Shown here: positions 37,051 through 48,900 of the stretch, one piece after another
How positions within the stretch are numbered: position 1 is the stretch's first letter
Layout: every line of letters begins with the position of its first letter
Assembly: GCF_000764305.2 (NCBI RefSeq)
Contig: NW_025934888.1
Coordinates: 104,757-168,756, forward strand
From: Hyalella azteca
Lineage: Eukaryota; Arthropoda; Malacostraca; Amphipoda; Hyalellidae
DNA length: 64,000 nt
Reading direction: 5' to 3'
Position numbers and translations under genes: made by a program
Notes under the pieces: generated by a model
Seen by the model: only the letters and a program-made list of their open reading frames with translations
Told to the model about the DNA's origin: nothing
Database searches by the model: none

Positions 37051-37624
37051 CTGGAAAATTGAACAAATAGTTAGCATATGAATAGAGAATACAATGCAGA
37101 AATATTTTTATTTCCTACTTTACATATCATCACTGACTCTATATACTCTATTTGGTCTCCATCTAAAGTGTGGTATTGAAAACATAGTTTCTTAGAGACC
37201 ACTGTATCCTGATTTTCAACTATCAAAAATTGTTAACTTCTTATCTTATGCAAAAAAAATATGAAATCTTGAAATTATCCTATAGACATTATATAAACCT
37301 ACCTGAAATTCAAACCTCTAATTCACTCAAATTACCTCTTATATGAATATTAATTGCCAGGAAACCCTATATTTTGATTGAGTTATACAAGTCATAATTC
37401 CTTTTATTCAGTTCAAGATAATGTTTTAAGCGGCAACTTTTACATACAAAGTGTCATAAGAGTCATAAATGGCAAAAAATATAAATCTAGGTAACTAATC
37501 TCGCAGATTTTGTGTTCAAGTGGCTTAAGTGCACCAGTGAAGCCGAGTTAATTTAATCCCTAAGCAGGCAAGTGAACAAGTATCTTTGACTCTAAAAAGA
37601 ACATTTTCCAGTTTTTCCCTCATA
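37051..37624. other. TRF2 5' intron, no feature
   Basis: AT-rich intronic sequence with no recognised element. Confidence 0.4.
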
Positions 37625-38160
37625 CCAACAAACGGGATAATAAGGGACAGCTTCAAGCATTATTCATTAATAACTTAGTACCATGTAAAATTTCATAAAC
37701 AATTTAGGGTTCATTTTAAAGCTCTCTGTGAGTACTATCAAATGGCATTTCAAAAAAATTTTCATCTGGTATTTATAAGGTGCCAGACACAAATAAATGC
37801 GTCCCAAATTACCCCTAGAATGGGGTAATCCGGGAAACTTGAAATAAAAATCGATTTTAAAATGTTTGAAGCATGCAAAGTGATAATTTTTTAACCTATT
37901 AGATATGCAAACTTTTTAAATCTTTATATTGTGTTATGTAGCCACAGTATTAGGCCTTTAATGACCATTGACAACATTATTCTATGTCAAATAGTTTTTG
38001 AGTTTTGGGGGTTTTTGTTAAAAAAAAAAACGAAAAGTGGTCTAAGTTACCCCGCCGGTCTAAGTAACCCCATTTTACGGTACTCTGAAGTCCTCCTCTT
38101 CCTTTGTTGATGACATAGATGTAGAATTAATGACATTTTCTGTGATTTTTACTTGTTTTT
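37625..38160. mobile_element. Family A element interrupted by family B
   Basis: Left end CCAACAAACGGGATAATAAG follows TA at 37623-37624 and matches the left end of the 33963 element. The A sequence runs to about 37882 (TTTGAAGCATGCAAAGTG) and resumes after 38082 with CTCTGAAGTCCTCCTCTT, as in the complete copy at 34247. Between lies the family B fragment 37889-38080. The right end of A is decayed. Confidence 0.75.
37889..38080. mobile_element. Family B MITE, right part, nested in family A
   Basis: Matches 17455-17648 block by block (TTTTTTAACCTATTAGATAT, TTAGGCCTTTAATG, TTTGAGTTTTGGGGGTTTTT, ending CCCCATTTTACGG) and is followed by TA. The left two thirds are missing. Confidence 0.8.
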
Positions 38161-39608
38161 ACTCTATTGCTATGATATTGCCATATCCATACATTACCAT
38201 ATTATTGATGGATATTACCATACCTATCCATGAACATGCCATTGAGCATTTACATTTTACAACAACCTTGTCCACTGCAAGCTTCATATCAGCAGCCACA
38301 TAGCATTTCTTCTGTATCTGAGCATACAGGACGGCTTGTAATTTGAAATAATAACACACCATTTTAAATGGGACAAGTGATAAGTGTGCTGGCAAGATCT
38401 TCTAAAGGTGCAATTTAGCTGCTGATGCATTACCAAAAATCTTCAGATATTCACCTACTTTCTGCACCCTGGAATCAAGTAGAAATATTCCAATCATGCT
38501 TAGACATAGAGGTGCATGATGATGATCCAGCCCCAAGATTACAAGGTACCTAATGAAAAATATGTCACCATGGAGTTTAGAATTTGGTTCCATAAAATTT
38601 TAGTATTTTGCATAAATTTGAAATTTCCAATCTTCCAATTGATAGTATATTGAATCAACTCAACAGCAGTTAAGAAAACAGTAATTGTCTCTTTCAGTAG
38701 GTATTCACCACCCCCCAATGAGCCCAATCCCCATTCCCAACCAATTTGGAACATTTGGCAGAAGTGTACTATTACTACTATACTCAAATATTAATTTTTC
38801 ATAGGTGCTTTTTGGAAATTGCAGCTGAAAATTTTATTATTATCCTCAACTGAAAAAAAATTAGGAAATGGCCAAAGAAATTGATGGAACTGGACAGAAG
38901 CACTGGCATTTTTGTCCAATTCACCAGTGGATTTTGTCCAATTTTCCATTTTGCCTCCTCAACCATATCGTCTTACAGCGATACTAATATCCAATAAATA
39001 AAAATGACATATTCAAGAGAATGATGAAATATAATCAATAGCTCATGCCTACTATAGTATTACTATAGTACAATATATATATATATAGTAGTGATAATAA
39101 TAGTACTATAAAGTATTCTATTAGGTACGACAATGAACGGTCACCTATATCTCTTTAACTAAAAGTCGAACAAGGAACGTGTATGAGACGTCACGAGAGT
39201 CGACACTCTAATTTTAACAAAGAACCATAAAAATTCACTGCTCTAATTGTAATGCTAATTCATCTAACTCTAATTAAATGGGACTGATTATCATCAGTCT
39301 CGTTTTATAATTGATCACATAATTCACTTTCCTGCAGGCTGCAGAATCCGTCTACTATACTGTACAGTAGTTCTTGCAAGTCGCGAGGACAACACTTGTC
39401 GACACACATAGCGTGTCATGTCAGGCTTGCAAATGAACCTGTGAACTAGGTTATAGGATATTTCCATCGATCAAAAATAGTTATAAATGTATTAAGTGCT
39501 AAAATTTTACATAATAAATGGACTAAAAAGATTGCTTCATCCATAAAATTTTTATGAACTCGGCAAATGTATTCGTCATGCTACCGCACTGAAATCAGTA
39601 CTCCTCAC
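38161..39608. other. Non-genic; likely TRF2 5' intron
   Basis: Contains a partial relative of the 16264 duplication (38385-38475) and an AT microsatellite near 39070-39110. No exon was seen. Confidence 0.4.
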
Positions 39609-39700
39609 CTCAGCAGAAGCAGGCAGAGCACTGACGCATATCATTGGTTGGAGACCTACCTAATGTCAACCAATGAAGCTCAGTCTCTCATTCCGTGTTG
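39609..39700 (-). other. Trf2: Candidate non-coding first exon of TRF2
   Basis: On the minus strand CTGAG is followed by a good donor, GTGAGG, at 39608-39603, and a cluster of CCAAT boxes lies immediately upstream in transcription. Splicing to the acceptor at 37051 would give a 5' UTR. The 5' limit is arbitrary; no transcript evidence. Confidence 0.3.
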
Positions 39701-39761
39701 GGCCACCTAAAAGTTTCCTATGCATGCATCTTATTGGAGGATTCTCGGGCTCTCAACCAAT
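39643..39761 (-). promoter_or_regulatory. Cluster of four CCAAT boxes, probable promoter
   Basis: ATTGG at 39643-39647, CCAAT at 39670-39674, ATTGG at 39733-39737 and CCAAT at 39757-39761, in alternating orientation. Such spacing is typical of NF-Y-driven promoters. It is about 2.6 kb upstream of the TRF2 start codon and TRF2 is the nearest gene, so it is the likely target. Confidence 0.45.
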
Positions 39762-42700
39762 GAAATTGCTTATGCTTCGATCAGCTGTCTGCATACCGGA
39801 AGAACAATAATAAGAAACACACGTGAAACATGTAAGAAAATACATTTAAGCCAAATTTCCCCACAGATAAAAATAAGATTGATCAATGCATAATGCTGGT
39901 TCTCTGGAACATATTAAATGTAAAAATTAGCCGTTTTTGACATTCCAGGACATAAATGCGGAAGGCGGCGATAGATTTTTTATATAATTAAGTTACTGCC
40001 TATGTTGTAGAAGGAACTCACATATACTAAGGTATGAATATGTGATTATATTATACTCATAGTCTCCACTTGGATTTTTCGGTATCATTTTTAAGAGAGG
40101 AGTTCAGGTACATCTTAACTTTCAAATAAAACATTGCAAATACTGTACTCCCACATCGTTATAACGAATTGTAATTGAATGAAAATTAAAGTCACGATAT
40201 TGTGTGCCTGCCTAGAGATGTTTTGAACGTAGCTTTTCATCCAGTAAATTGCTGATCGGACAATTTTGGAACAAATTTTTGCGACGAATATTTACAGCTC
40301 GTTTTTCAGTCATAACTTCGTCCGATCAAAACCGTTCTTGAAAAACAAAAGTACGTATTTTTCACTACGGTCTATAAAGAAGTTGTCCCGAGCCTTATCC
40401 CATTTTTGTTTACAGTCATCATATAATACAAAATCTTTTTTGATGCATTGGAATAAATTAAAAATCAAAGCACTAAAAGTTTATGGATACGAGTACAGTA
40501 TTTTTCCGCGGTTTTTCGTCTTGAGCTCCTGACAGGTCCTCAGCGCATGCCACACTTCCATAGAACTTTCATGCGTACCCGCAGGTGAACTCAATTAAAT
40601 AGCTTATATACCGCCGCTTCCACACTTTTGGGATGAATTATCGGAACGCAATACTAATGCTCCGGTTCCAAGCATACCTTTGTCAAATCTAAACCAGTCA
40701 TGACTAAATTAATTAAGAACAAAGATTAATTAAGAAGAACACAATGTCAATACGCTACAGCGAGCGTGCGAGAACTTATTTGCCCGCTAAGGTCTTTCGC
40801 AGCCCGCAAAGCGCTAAGTTCGGTATGCGAGCAAAGGTTGATAAAATATTGCGTTTAGCGTGCTACGCAAATATGAAACGGACACAAATCATCTTGCAGC
40901 ATTTTTAGATAGGGAAACAAGTCTCGAATAATAGGAAATATCAGCAGGATAAATTAGAAAGGACAATGGTTCAGGCGGTATATTTGGTGTTCTATTGAAG
41001 GGAGATTTACTCAATTTTATGTACAGATATACTTTTCACCTATTAACAGAATATGCCGGGGATATAATTACCTAAAATTTAATAAATAAATAAGAAAATA
41101 ATAAATAAATATGCACACGTAAATACCGGACTATATTTGGAAAATACAAATAATAAATTCAACAAGAGCCCTTGGGATCCATGTGTAAATGAAATCGCAT
41201 CAATTGACAGAAATTCTGGCGAATGTGTTAGCTAAAGTCTAATGAGATCGTGACTTCATTCGGAACATACCATAACATATCGGAACATAACAGATGAAGT
41301 TCAAGTCAGTAATAGGGAAACGCAACTCTTATCAGCATCAGCTCAGAAAAAGCGGTCGGTAAAACAAATTGCACATCCGACCTCGTCTTGCAAACACGGC
41401 CAGGCACCTGCAGAAGCAAGCTTCCACTCGGCCTAACGCCCACACGGCCAAGCTTCCACTCGGCCTAACGCCCACACACGTCTATGTGCCTGTTCGGCTG
41501 AGTGGCATACCAAAATAACGACAGTCTTTTCAGGTTATTTATTAAAATTTAGCGTTAAAACTATCAGACACTGAATTTGTTGTTACTAAGATCCATTAGA
41601 GCTACGTTAAAATTTCAATCGGAAGGTATAATTTCTCAGGAAAATCCAATTAAGCTTTTTCGTACGTGATGCCGGCAGCCGTACTGAGGTACAAACAACG
41701 TGCTTTTTGAGGTTTCAGAATTATGAAGGTTCCTATCACAATTTGGAGAATGTACGCAAATACATAGTAGACGAAAATGATAAAATCCACGATTGGTCTA
41801 TAGGTCCTACGAGGGAAATGTTGGAGCCGTACTATTATAGTTGCACGGGCTTTCTAATCACTCTTCACCTACTATCTTCTAGTCGACGTAATCATGTGTT
41901 AGGGAGATCATCACTGCATAAAAGGAGGTTTCTTCTACAGAATGCGAAATGTTTTCTTAGAATAAAATATTACACCACAATGAATGTACGACGCAAGCTC
42001 AAGATGGCCAGCAACACTCACTTCCATCGAACGCTAACTCAATAGTAATAAAGCTCTCAATAGACACGACGTCTAACGTATAAATATGTTCAATCTACAC
42101 GTAGGTAATAATTATACGGCAAAACGTCTACATCGTTAATTTCTGTTATTAAAACACTACGCATAATGTCAATGTGGTTGACTGAAGTTCAGTGCGTGGA
42201 GCCTGCATGGCTTAATGATACATTTACCGCAGAAAATTGTAGCAACACAGAAACTGGAGTCTAATATTGACGGTAATTTTAGGTATCATTTCGCAGACGC
42301 TACTCACGCATCAGCATGAAGGCTGCTTCACTCTAAAGCACGCTATGATCACGCCGTCATGTTTACCCAAAGACAGCTAATAACACATGTACATCTCGTA
42401 TCTAAGAGGGATCATGTCATCGACGTTCATGAGCCAGAGGCAGTTACATGAAGGTAACATGTCTTCCTTACCCTATTTCACGATATCGAAACTTTCACTA
42501 TAATCTGCGCATCAGATATTGTATTTGCAACACAAGCTCATCGTACTCATGTTCCTAAGGTCTAAATATCACACAAGTATTCACGAGAAGCCATTTTTGC
42601 ATGTCTTTTTACTGATAGACTTCGTGAATGTCGAGTACAGGTATACTTCAGGGGAGCATATGTACAAAGGGGCCATCACGTGGTTCTTGTCTTTAACATC

Positions 42701-43017
42701 AACAAAGGCTAGAAAAATCGAAGTCATGGCATTCATCTTACGGTTAAGTCCTCAAATTTGAGTCTGCATAATGCACTACTGTCAAGTTCGTCTGAGAATG
42801 GATTGTGAATTGTTATTTGTAAGAGACTAGAGTTTACTCTTCAGGAGTGTTGTGGAACCAAACACTTGCCATGAAGGGGTACATAATTTTTGTTATAATT
42901 ACTACATTTTCCTGCATGAATTTACTGCAGCCGAAAAAAAAAACAAAACAAATAAACTTCATCAATTGAGAGAAGCTCCCAGGAAACGCCTCAAAAATAA
43001 AACTATTCGTGTGCATT
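39762..43017. other. Non-genic; includes 3' flank of GSE1
   Basis: No exon was identified. At about 41415-41475 a ~30-bp CTTCCACTCGGCCTAACGCC motif is duplicated. A minus-strand AATAAA (TTTATT at 41538-41543) is the nearest candidate polyadenylation signal I saw for GSE1, some 1.5 kb past its stop. Confidence 0.4.
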
Positions 43018-45959
43018 TTAAGTGTGAGGTAACCAGGGCTGAACCTTCGACGCCGGAGACTTGCTCGAAGTGTACGGAGTGAAGGCGACGCCACTTTTGT
43101 TATGGTTTGCTTTATTAGACTTAACAAGGGACCCGTGATCAGCTTTACTGTTGTGCTGAACGCTCCTGTACTGGCCGTGTTTCTGAGCTGAGCTCGGCAT
43201 GTGAGATCCAGCAGGTACTGAGCTCGGTATGTGAGGACCAGTAGGTACGGAGGTTGTCATGTGAGATCCAGCAGGTACAGAGCTCGGTATGTGAGGCCCA
43301 ATAGATACAGAGCTCAAGCTTGCAGGACTTCTCTGATCAGGACGCTTGTGATGCTTGGATTGACTAACGTGGTTTGCTGCTCGGACTTGAGTTTGACCAG
43401 GGCCGAGGACGCCTTTAGCGTTCGCTTTATAACCCTGGGAGCTGATGCCACCTCCCCCCATGTGCTTGGACCCGGAAGTGCTCACTCCTCCCATGCCATT
43501 CATTTTATGAGGTGATTGATACATTTTTTTGCCATACACCGTAGACGATGAAGGCTGCAATATAACAGATGCGGTGGATGTGGGCAGAGGAGTTGCTGCA
43601 GTTGACGCTGCATTTCCCGCTTGTATGGATCTAGCTTGTACAGAAGCAGACGTTGCAGAATTAGATGAGCGTTTCCCATGCAACGTGTTGTAGCTATCTT
43701 TCGAATTGGTAGGCTTAGCCGAGGATATGCCATGAACAGCACGGCCTGATACGCCCTTCTGAGCAAGATTTTCAGGCTTATGGGACGATAGGTCCTTGGC
43801 ACCCGACACGATTTGGTGAGGAGCGAAATAAGGTTTAGGTAAATCTGCAGGCGTCGTGATGACGAACTGATTCTTGGACCAAGAGCCACTGGAAGAAATG
43901 GGTTCATTTGACTCAGCTTGGATTTCGGACCGTAAAGTTGGAGAGTTCGATGATAAATTTAACGTTGAACCAAACACTGTGGTATTTACACTGACAATGA
44001 CACTCGAGTTTCCAGTAAACTGATTCTTACTACTCGCACTCAGTGCGGTCGGAGCATTGGTCGATGGTTTGGGGGAACTTCGCATTACTTGATCGATGGC
44101 GAATGGACTGGGCAATCCTGAATTGGAATTTGCAATGATTTTTGCGGATGCTTCAACGGACAAGCTTTGCGGATGTGCAGTAGCAGTGTGATTCAAATGA
44201 ACATTCGAATTGTGGGTCATTTGGTTAGAGGTATAATTCTTTCGGGGAGTCGTTGAAGATGATTGGCTGAAGTTATTTTTAGTTAAAGTAGAATTGTAGA
44301 GAGTGGTCTGCATAGTGATTGAGTTTACTGACGTAGGCGTAGTGGAAATAAATGGAGGTGTTCCAGAAGCAGTAGTTGACCGAGAAGACTGCGATGACAT
44401 CGAAAGAGGAGGGTTGACTGGCGAAGAGCGAGCAGGCACCGGTGATGTGAGGTCGATATTCAGAGGCAACACTGCGCTGCCAGGGAGTGACGGCGGCTGA
44501 GGCTGGTAAGGCACTGGACTCGCAACCGAACCCTCGGTGACGGATGCGGGCAGAGTCACGGTAACCATGGAAGAGTTTAATTTAAGGCCTGTGTTATTGA
44601 GAGCTCCGGGATAGGCCGTGACTACAGGCCGCAGTTGATCGCCAGTCTTGGCCCCGTTGATCAAGTTCACAGCATCGAAACTCAGGCAGGGACGCTTGGC
44701 AGGTGAACTCAAATCGAGATTGGCAATTTCAGCAGATCTAGCGTTACTTCCTTGTGAATTTATTGGTACGGTCAATGTGGTGTTCGCGGCATTCGCAGGC
44801 GTTAAAATATTGCCAAGACCTTTGGATTCCTCAATGGTTGTCGAAGATGGAGTCAAACCGTTTCCGATGATCATTTGTTTTCCCCTACAAATAACTGTCG
44901 TCTGTGGGACGTCTTTGCATTGCAACGAATACGCAGACGAGTTGATACCTTGCTTGGAAAAGTCCGTAAGTTTGTCTCCATGTGTTGCATTCGCAGCATG
45001 GGACGTTGAAGGTATTGAATTGTGAGTAAGATTGAGCGCATGTGGGTACAGAGAACCACCGATAACGGGGGAGGGACTAACAGGACGAGAAATCGCAAAC
45101 ATAGTTTTATCGAGGTTAACAGGAGAGTTAACAGCAGACTGAACATGGACATTATTCAACCTGTTAAGCACCAGTTTTCCATTTGCGTCAATATATGAAA
45201 CATTCTCGTTTGGGCCCGTCACAAAATCTGTTAAAATTTCTGAGTCTTTGCCAGTCTTGAAGCTGAAACCATCGACTACGGTACATGGGATCCCAGGAAC
45301 CGTCGGAATTTGAGACAGTGCGAATGTGGATGACGAAGTAGGTAAGCTGGTCACGGGCTTGCTCACAACCATCAAATTCCTCCCGACGTCGTTAATAGCT
45401 TTCCCTGCTGCACTAGTCACCGCAACCGACACAGAAATGTTGCTGCATAGAGCCCCAGGCCGGATGGGGGAACCGTTGTCGTAGAATGATGGTATAGCAT
45501 GGGATTGTCGACCTGCACTGCAGAGCTTCGTTCCTACACCGTTACTCTGCACTCCATTGCCGACACGAGCCACTTGCTCGGCATTGCTCAGCCCATCCTG
45601 ACAGACCTCACTTGCGAGGGCCATGCTCACATTAGGTACACTTTCCTGCTGCCCACTCGACACAGGTGGGCATGGATTAGAAGCCGCGAAGTTTACAACA
45701 GCTCGTTGAGGCTTATCGTCACGACTCGGCAGTACCTCTAAGCCAGCACCGTCGTTAGACTTGTTAGCTTCAGTGGAAAAAAGGGCGGTGATTGCCTGCA
45801 GATGTTGGTGCAGAGTGAGACGATGAGCGTCCAACTGTTGACGTGTCTGCACAAGCTGTTGTACCTGCTCCTGCACCAGCTGAGCTGTGCTGATGACCGC
45901 GGCTTGGCATCTTCGTACACCGGCGACGTGGCTTGCCAGTACAGCATTGCTCGCCGCTC
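43018..45959 (-). CDS. Gse1: GSE1 terminal exon: coiled coil, then S/T-rich tail
   Basis: Residues 1-55 of this exon form the family's C-terminal coiled coil (CQAAVISTAQLVQEQVQQLV and following). About 900 residues of Ser/Thr/Pro/Asn-rich sequence follow, ending in a Lys/His-rich region with PSSVPAGSH-type repeats and VQPWLPHT. In human GSE1 the coiled coil ends only a few residues from the C-terminus, so the tail is an arthropod addition. Confidence 0.82.
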
Positions 45960-48900
45960 CTGTCATTCAGACATACAATCAACAAATCAAACCAACATGG
46001 CCAGTTCGAAGCATCGTGCACCAATTTCATCATATTAGACTGTTCATTGATATGAAATAAACGAATGCATTACGAATAGCGTACTCATCAAGTTTTAAAC
46101 GTTATTTAAAATACCAAATTTCTCTGGCGATGCCGTATCTGTAAATAATGAACAATGAATCGAACAAATAAATTTAATTGGGGCTGGAAACATGGATATT
46201 CAAAGTTGAAACCAATAGCTAACATAGTAAGAGAAGCTTATAGCAAAATTTCTTCAAGAAATTTATTTATGCGCGTCATAGTACAATGCCGGGCAAATAT
46301 TTATAAAACGAAATTAAATTTTACAATGCGGGGATGTGGGGTGGGCACCCACCAAGAGCAGCGGCAGCCAAGAACTGCTCGATGACCTTGTCGAGACCGT
46401 GCAGGCCAGCCAGAGACGCGTCAGCTTCGGGGGGCGGCAGCAGCAACACGTCCTCCTGACCAGCCTGAGGATATTACCCTCGTCAGTCAATCAGCAATGG
46501 TTTCAAAAGTTAATCGAATTCATATAAAGAGAATTTAAATCGTGTTCCTTGATCTCAAGATGAATGACGATTTATTAATACAGCAGTAATAAATCGTTAT
46601 ATTTCTATCCAACAAACGAGTTTCCATGAGCATGTATGAAAATGAATATAACCCAAAAAATCGCAAATTGAAATCATGTTAGCTTATCAATATCATTTTA
46701 GAATATAACAACACATTTAAATCAACACACGGGATGTATGTTAAAAATCTCAACAAATGTAAATAACTGAATTCATTCAGAAAGCATTTTCCCATTACTC
46801 ACATGGTGTACAGCTGGTTGGGGAGCAACCAAGCCATGCGGCAGCACGGTACCGTTGATACCGACCACTTCAACGCTGCCCATGTTATTTGTGCCGGCAA
46901 TATTACCGGGAGACGAGAGACTGACGCTCACGCCAGCAGTTGGGAGTTGACCGTTCAAGAAGCTGCAGGGCACTTCAACTTTGACCGTCTCAGCGTGGCC
47001 AGGGAAGTTACCAGGCAAAGCGGTCCCCGCGGGAGGAAGGGGCTGAGGAATTACCAAAGTTGACGCGCTGGTCGTGGTAGATTTGCCTGGGGAGGCAGGG
47101 AACGAGCCTGGGCCGGAGCCGTTCTCTGAAGTTTGACCTGACGCGAAGCCTTGTTCAACATTCAATTGAATCGGTCTGCCGTCTACGCGGGAAATTTCCG
47201 CGAACGAGGATGGCGTGTGTAAGATTGGCAGTGGTAAAGTGTTCTTTGCCGGTATATTTGCAATGTGCTGAATTGAAACAGAGTCCGAAACAGAAGTAGC
47301 AATGGAGGACAGCTGAGCCATGAGTAGCTCGCGAGCGGCTCCAGTCAAATGTTGTTGTTGACTGAGCAGCTGCATTTGAACTTGCAGTTGTTGCTGAGGT
47401 GGCATCAGTGCTATTTTTGACAAGAGGATTTCAGAATTTTGAAAGAGGACTCCTGAGTTTTTAGAGTCTAACAAGGAGCCGTGCTTGGAGTTATTAGCGA
47501 GATTATTAGACTGAAGGATTGGCTGCAATGGCGCACGACCATGTACCGTGCCAAACAACAATTGTCGCTCAGATATCTTTTCAGAATTGGCGACGACCAA
47601 ATTTCCAGACACAGGAACTTGAAGGGTGGGGCCGTTGGCAGCGCAACGCGATGAGTTGCTTGCTTTCAAAGTCCCCAAGTTTTCTGGCTGCCAGTTTGAT
47701 GCTTCAGCTACGCTGAAGATGTGACTAGCTTCGATAGAAACTTGGGTTTCGCGCTCTCGCAGACGCGCGAGCAACGCAGCACACACTGTACTCGTCATGC
47801 TGTCCTGCAGCGCACTGTTGGAGTAGCGCCGCAATCGCTCCTCTAAGGCCATTTGGTACTGGAACTCCAGATCTGGTGAAGGAAACGGTGATAAAATATT
47901 ATGTACTCTGCACAAACGTGGATAAAATATCATGTACTGTACACAAACGTGGATAAAATATAATGTTCTGTGCACAAACGTGGATAAAATATGTACTCCG
48001 CACTTAGCGCTTTGCAAAATATTCGAATTTTTAGAACATGTAGGCAAATCAATATAATTGTTCAGAATTCATTCATATTTACTTCAGCCATAGAAATTTT
48101 TTATTCGTCTGCCTCCTAGAAACGACCAGTTATTCAGCCAAGGTATAACCAAGAGAAGTAAAAGGCAGCCCCGAGATTTTAGAGTCTCATGCTGTGAAAT
48201 CATGGACAGAAAATCTTATGGCTTCGATTCAGACTTGATGATGACCACAACGCAAGTCTTAGAAAACGACTATGAGAGCATTATTGCCTTACAAAAAATT
48301 AATTGACTCACTCTGAGCGTCGATGGGGTGTTGCTTCTTGAGCCCGATGTCGTGGAGGAAGGCGTTCTTGTTGAGGTCTTGTTGCGTTTCAAGCAACTTC
48401 GGGTTGATGAAGCCCTTACTAGCAGAGGGCGCTATGGCAAGAGCGAGCTGCTCGCCCGAGTCTGAGATCTTGAGGGCGGGGGAGGGACAAGCAGGAGGGG
48501 AGAGGAGGGGATGCAGTTGTCGTACGCGACGTTCGCAGTTACTGTAGAGCACTTCACCGGCAGCATCGTGGGTCACCAAACCCACGCATTTGAAGATGGC
48601 AATTTTCTGTTATTAGAAGAAAAAAAAATAAATGTTCATCATCATCAGAATAAGAAGAAACAGAATTCTGTTGTGTATAATTGAACGCATATATATAAAT
48701 CACCAGGAGTGATGAATGCAGATACTACTCATAATTGGACCTACCTCTTCCGGCAAGTCTAGCGGAGCCGGCAGGCCTTTATGCAAGAGAGTGACTCTCT
48801 TCTTGGTGATGCTGCCTTGCCGCTCCTCCAGTAGCTTTCTCTTCAGCTCTGAGCGAATTACTCTCATTCCCTCTTCTCTTTTCTGCCGGGCTTCTTCTTT

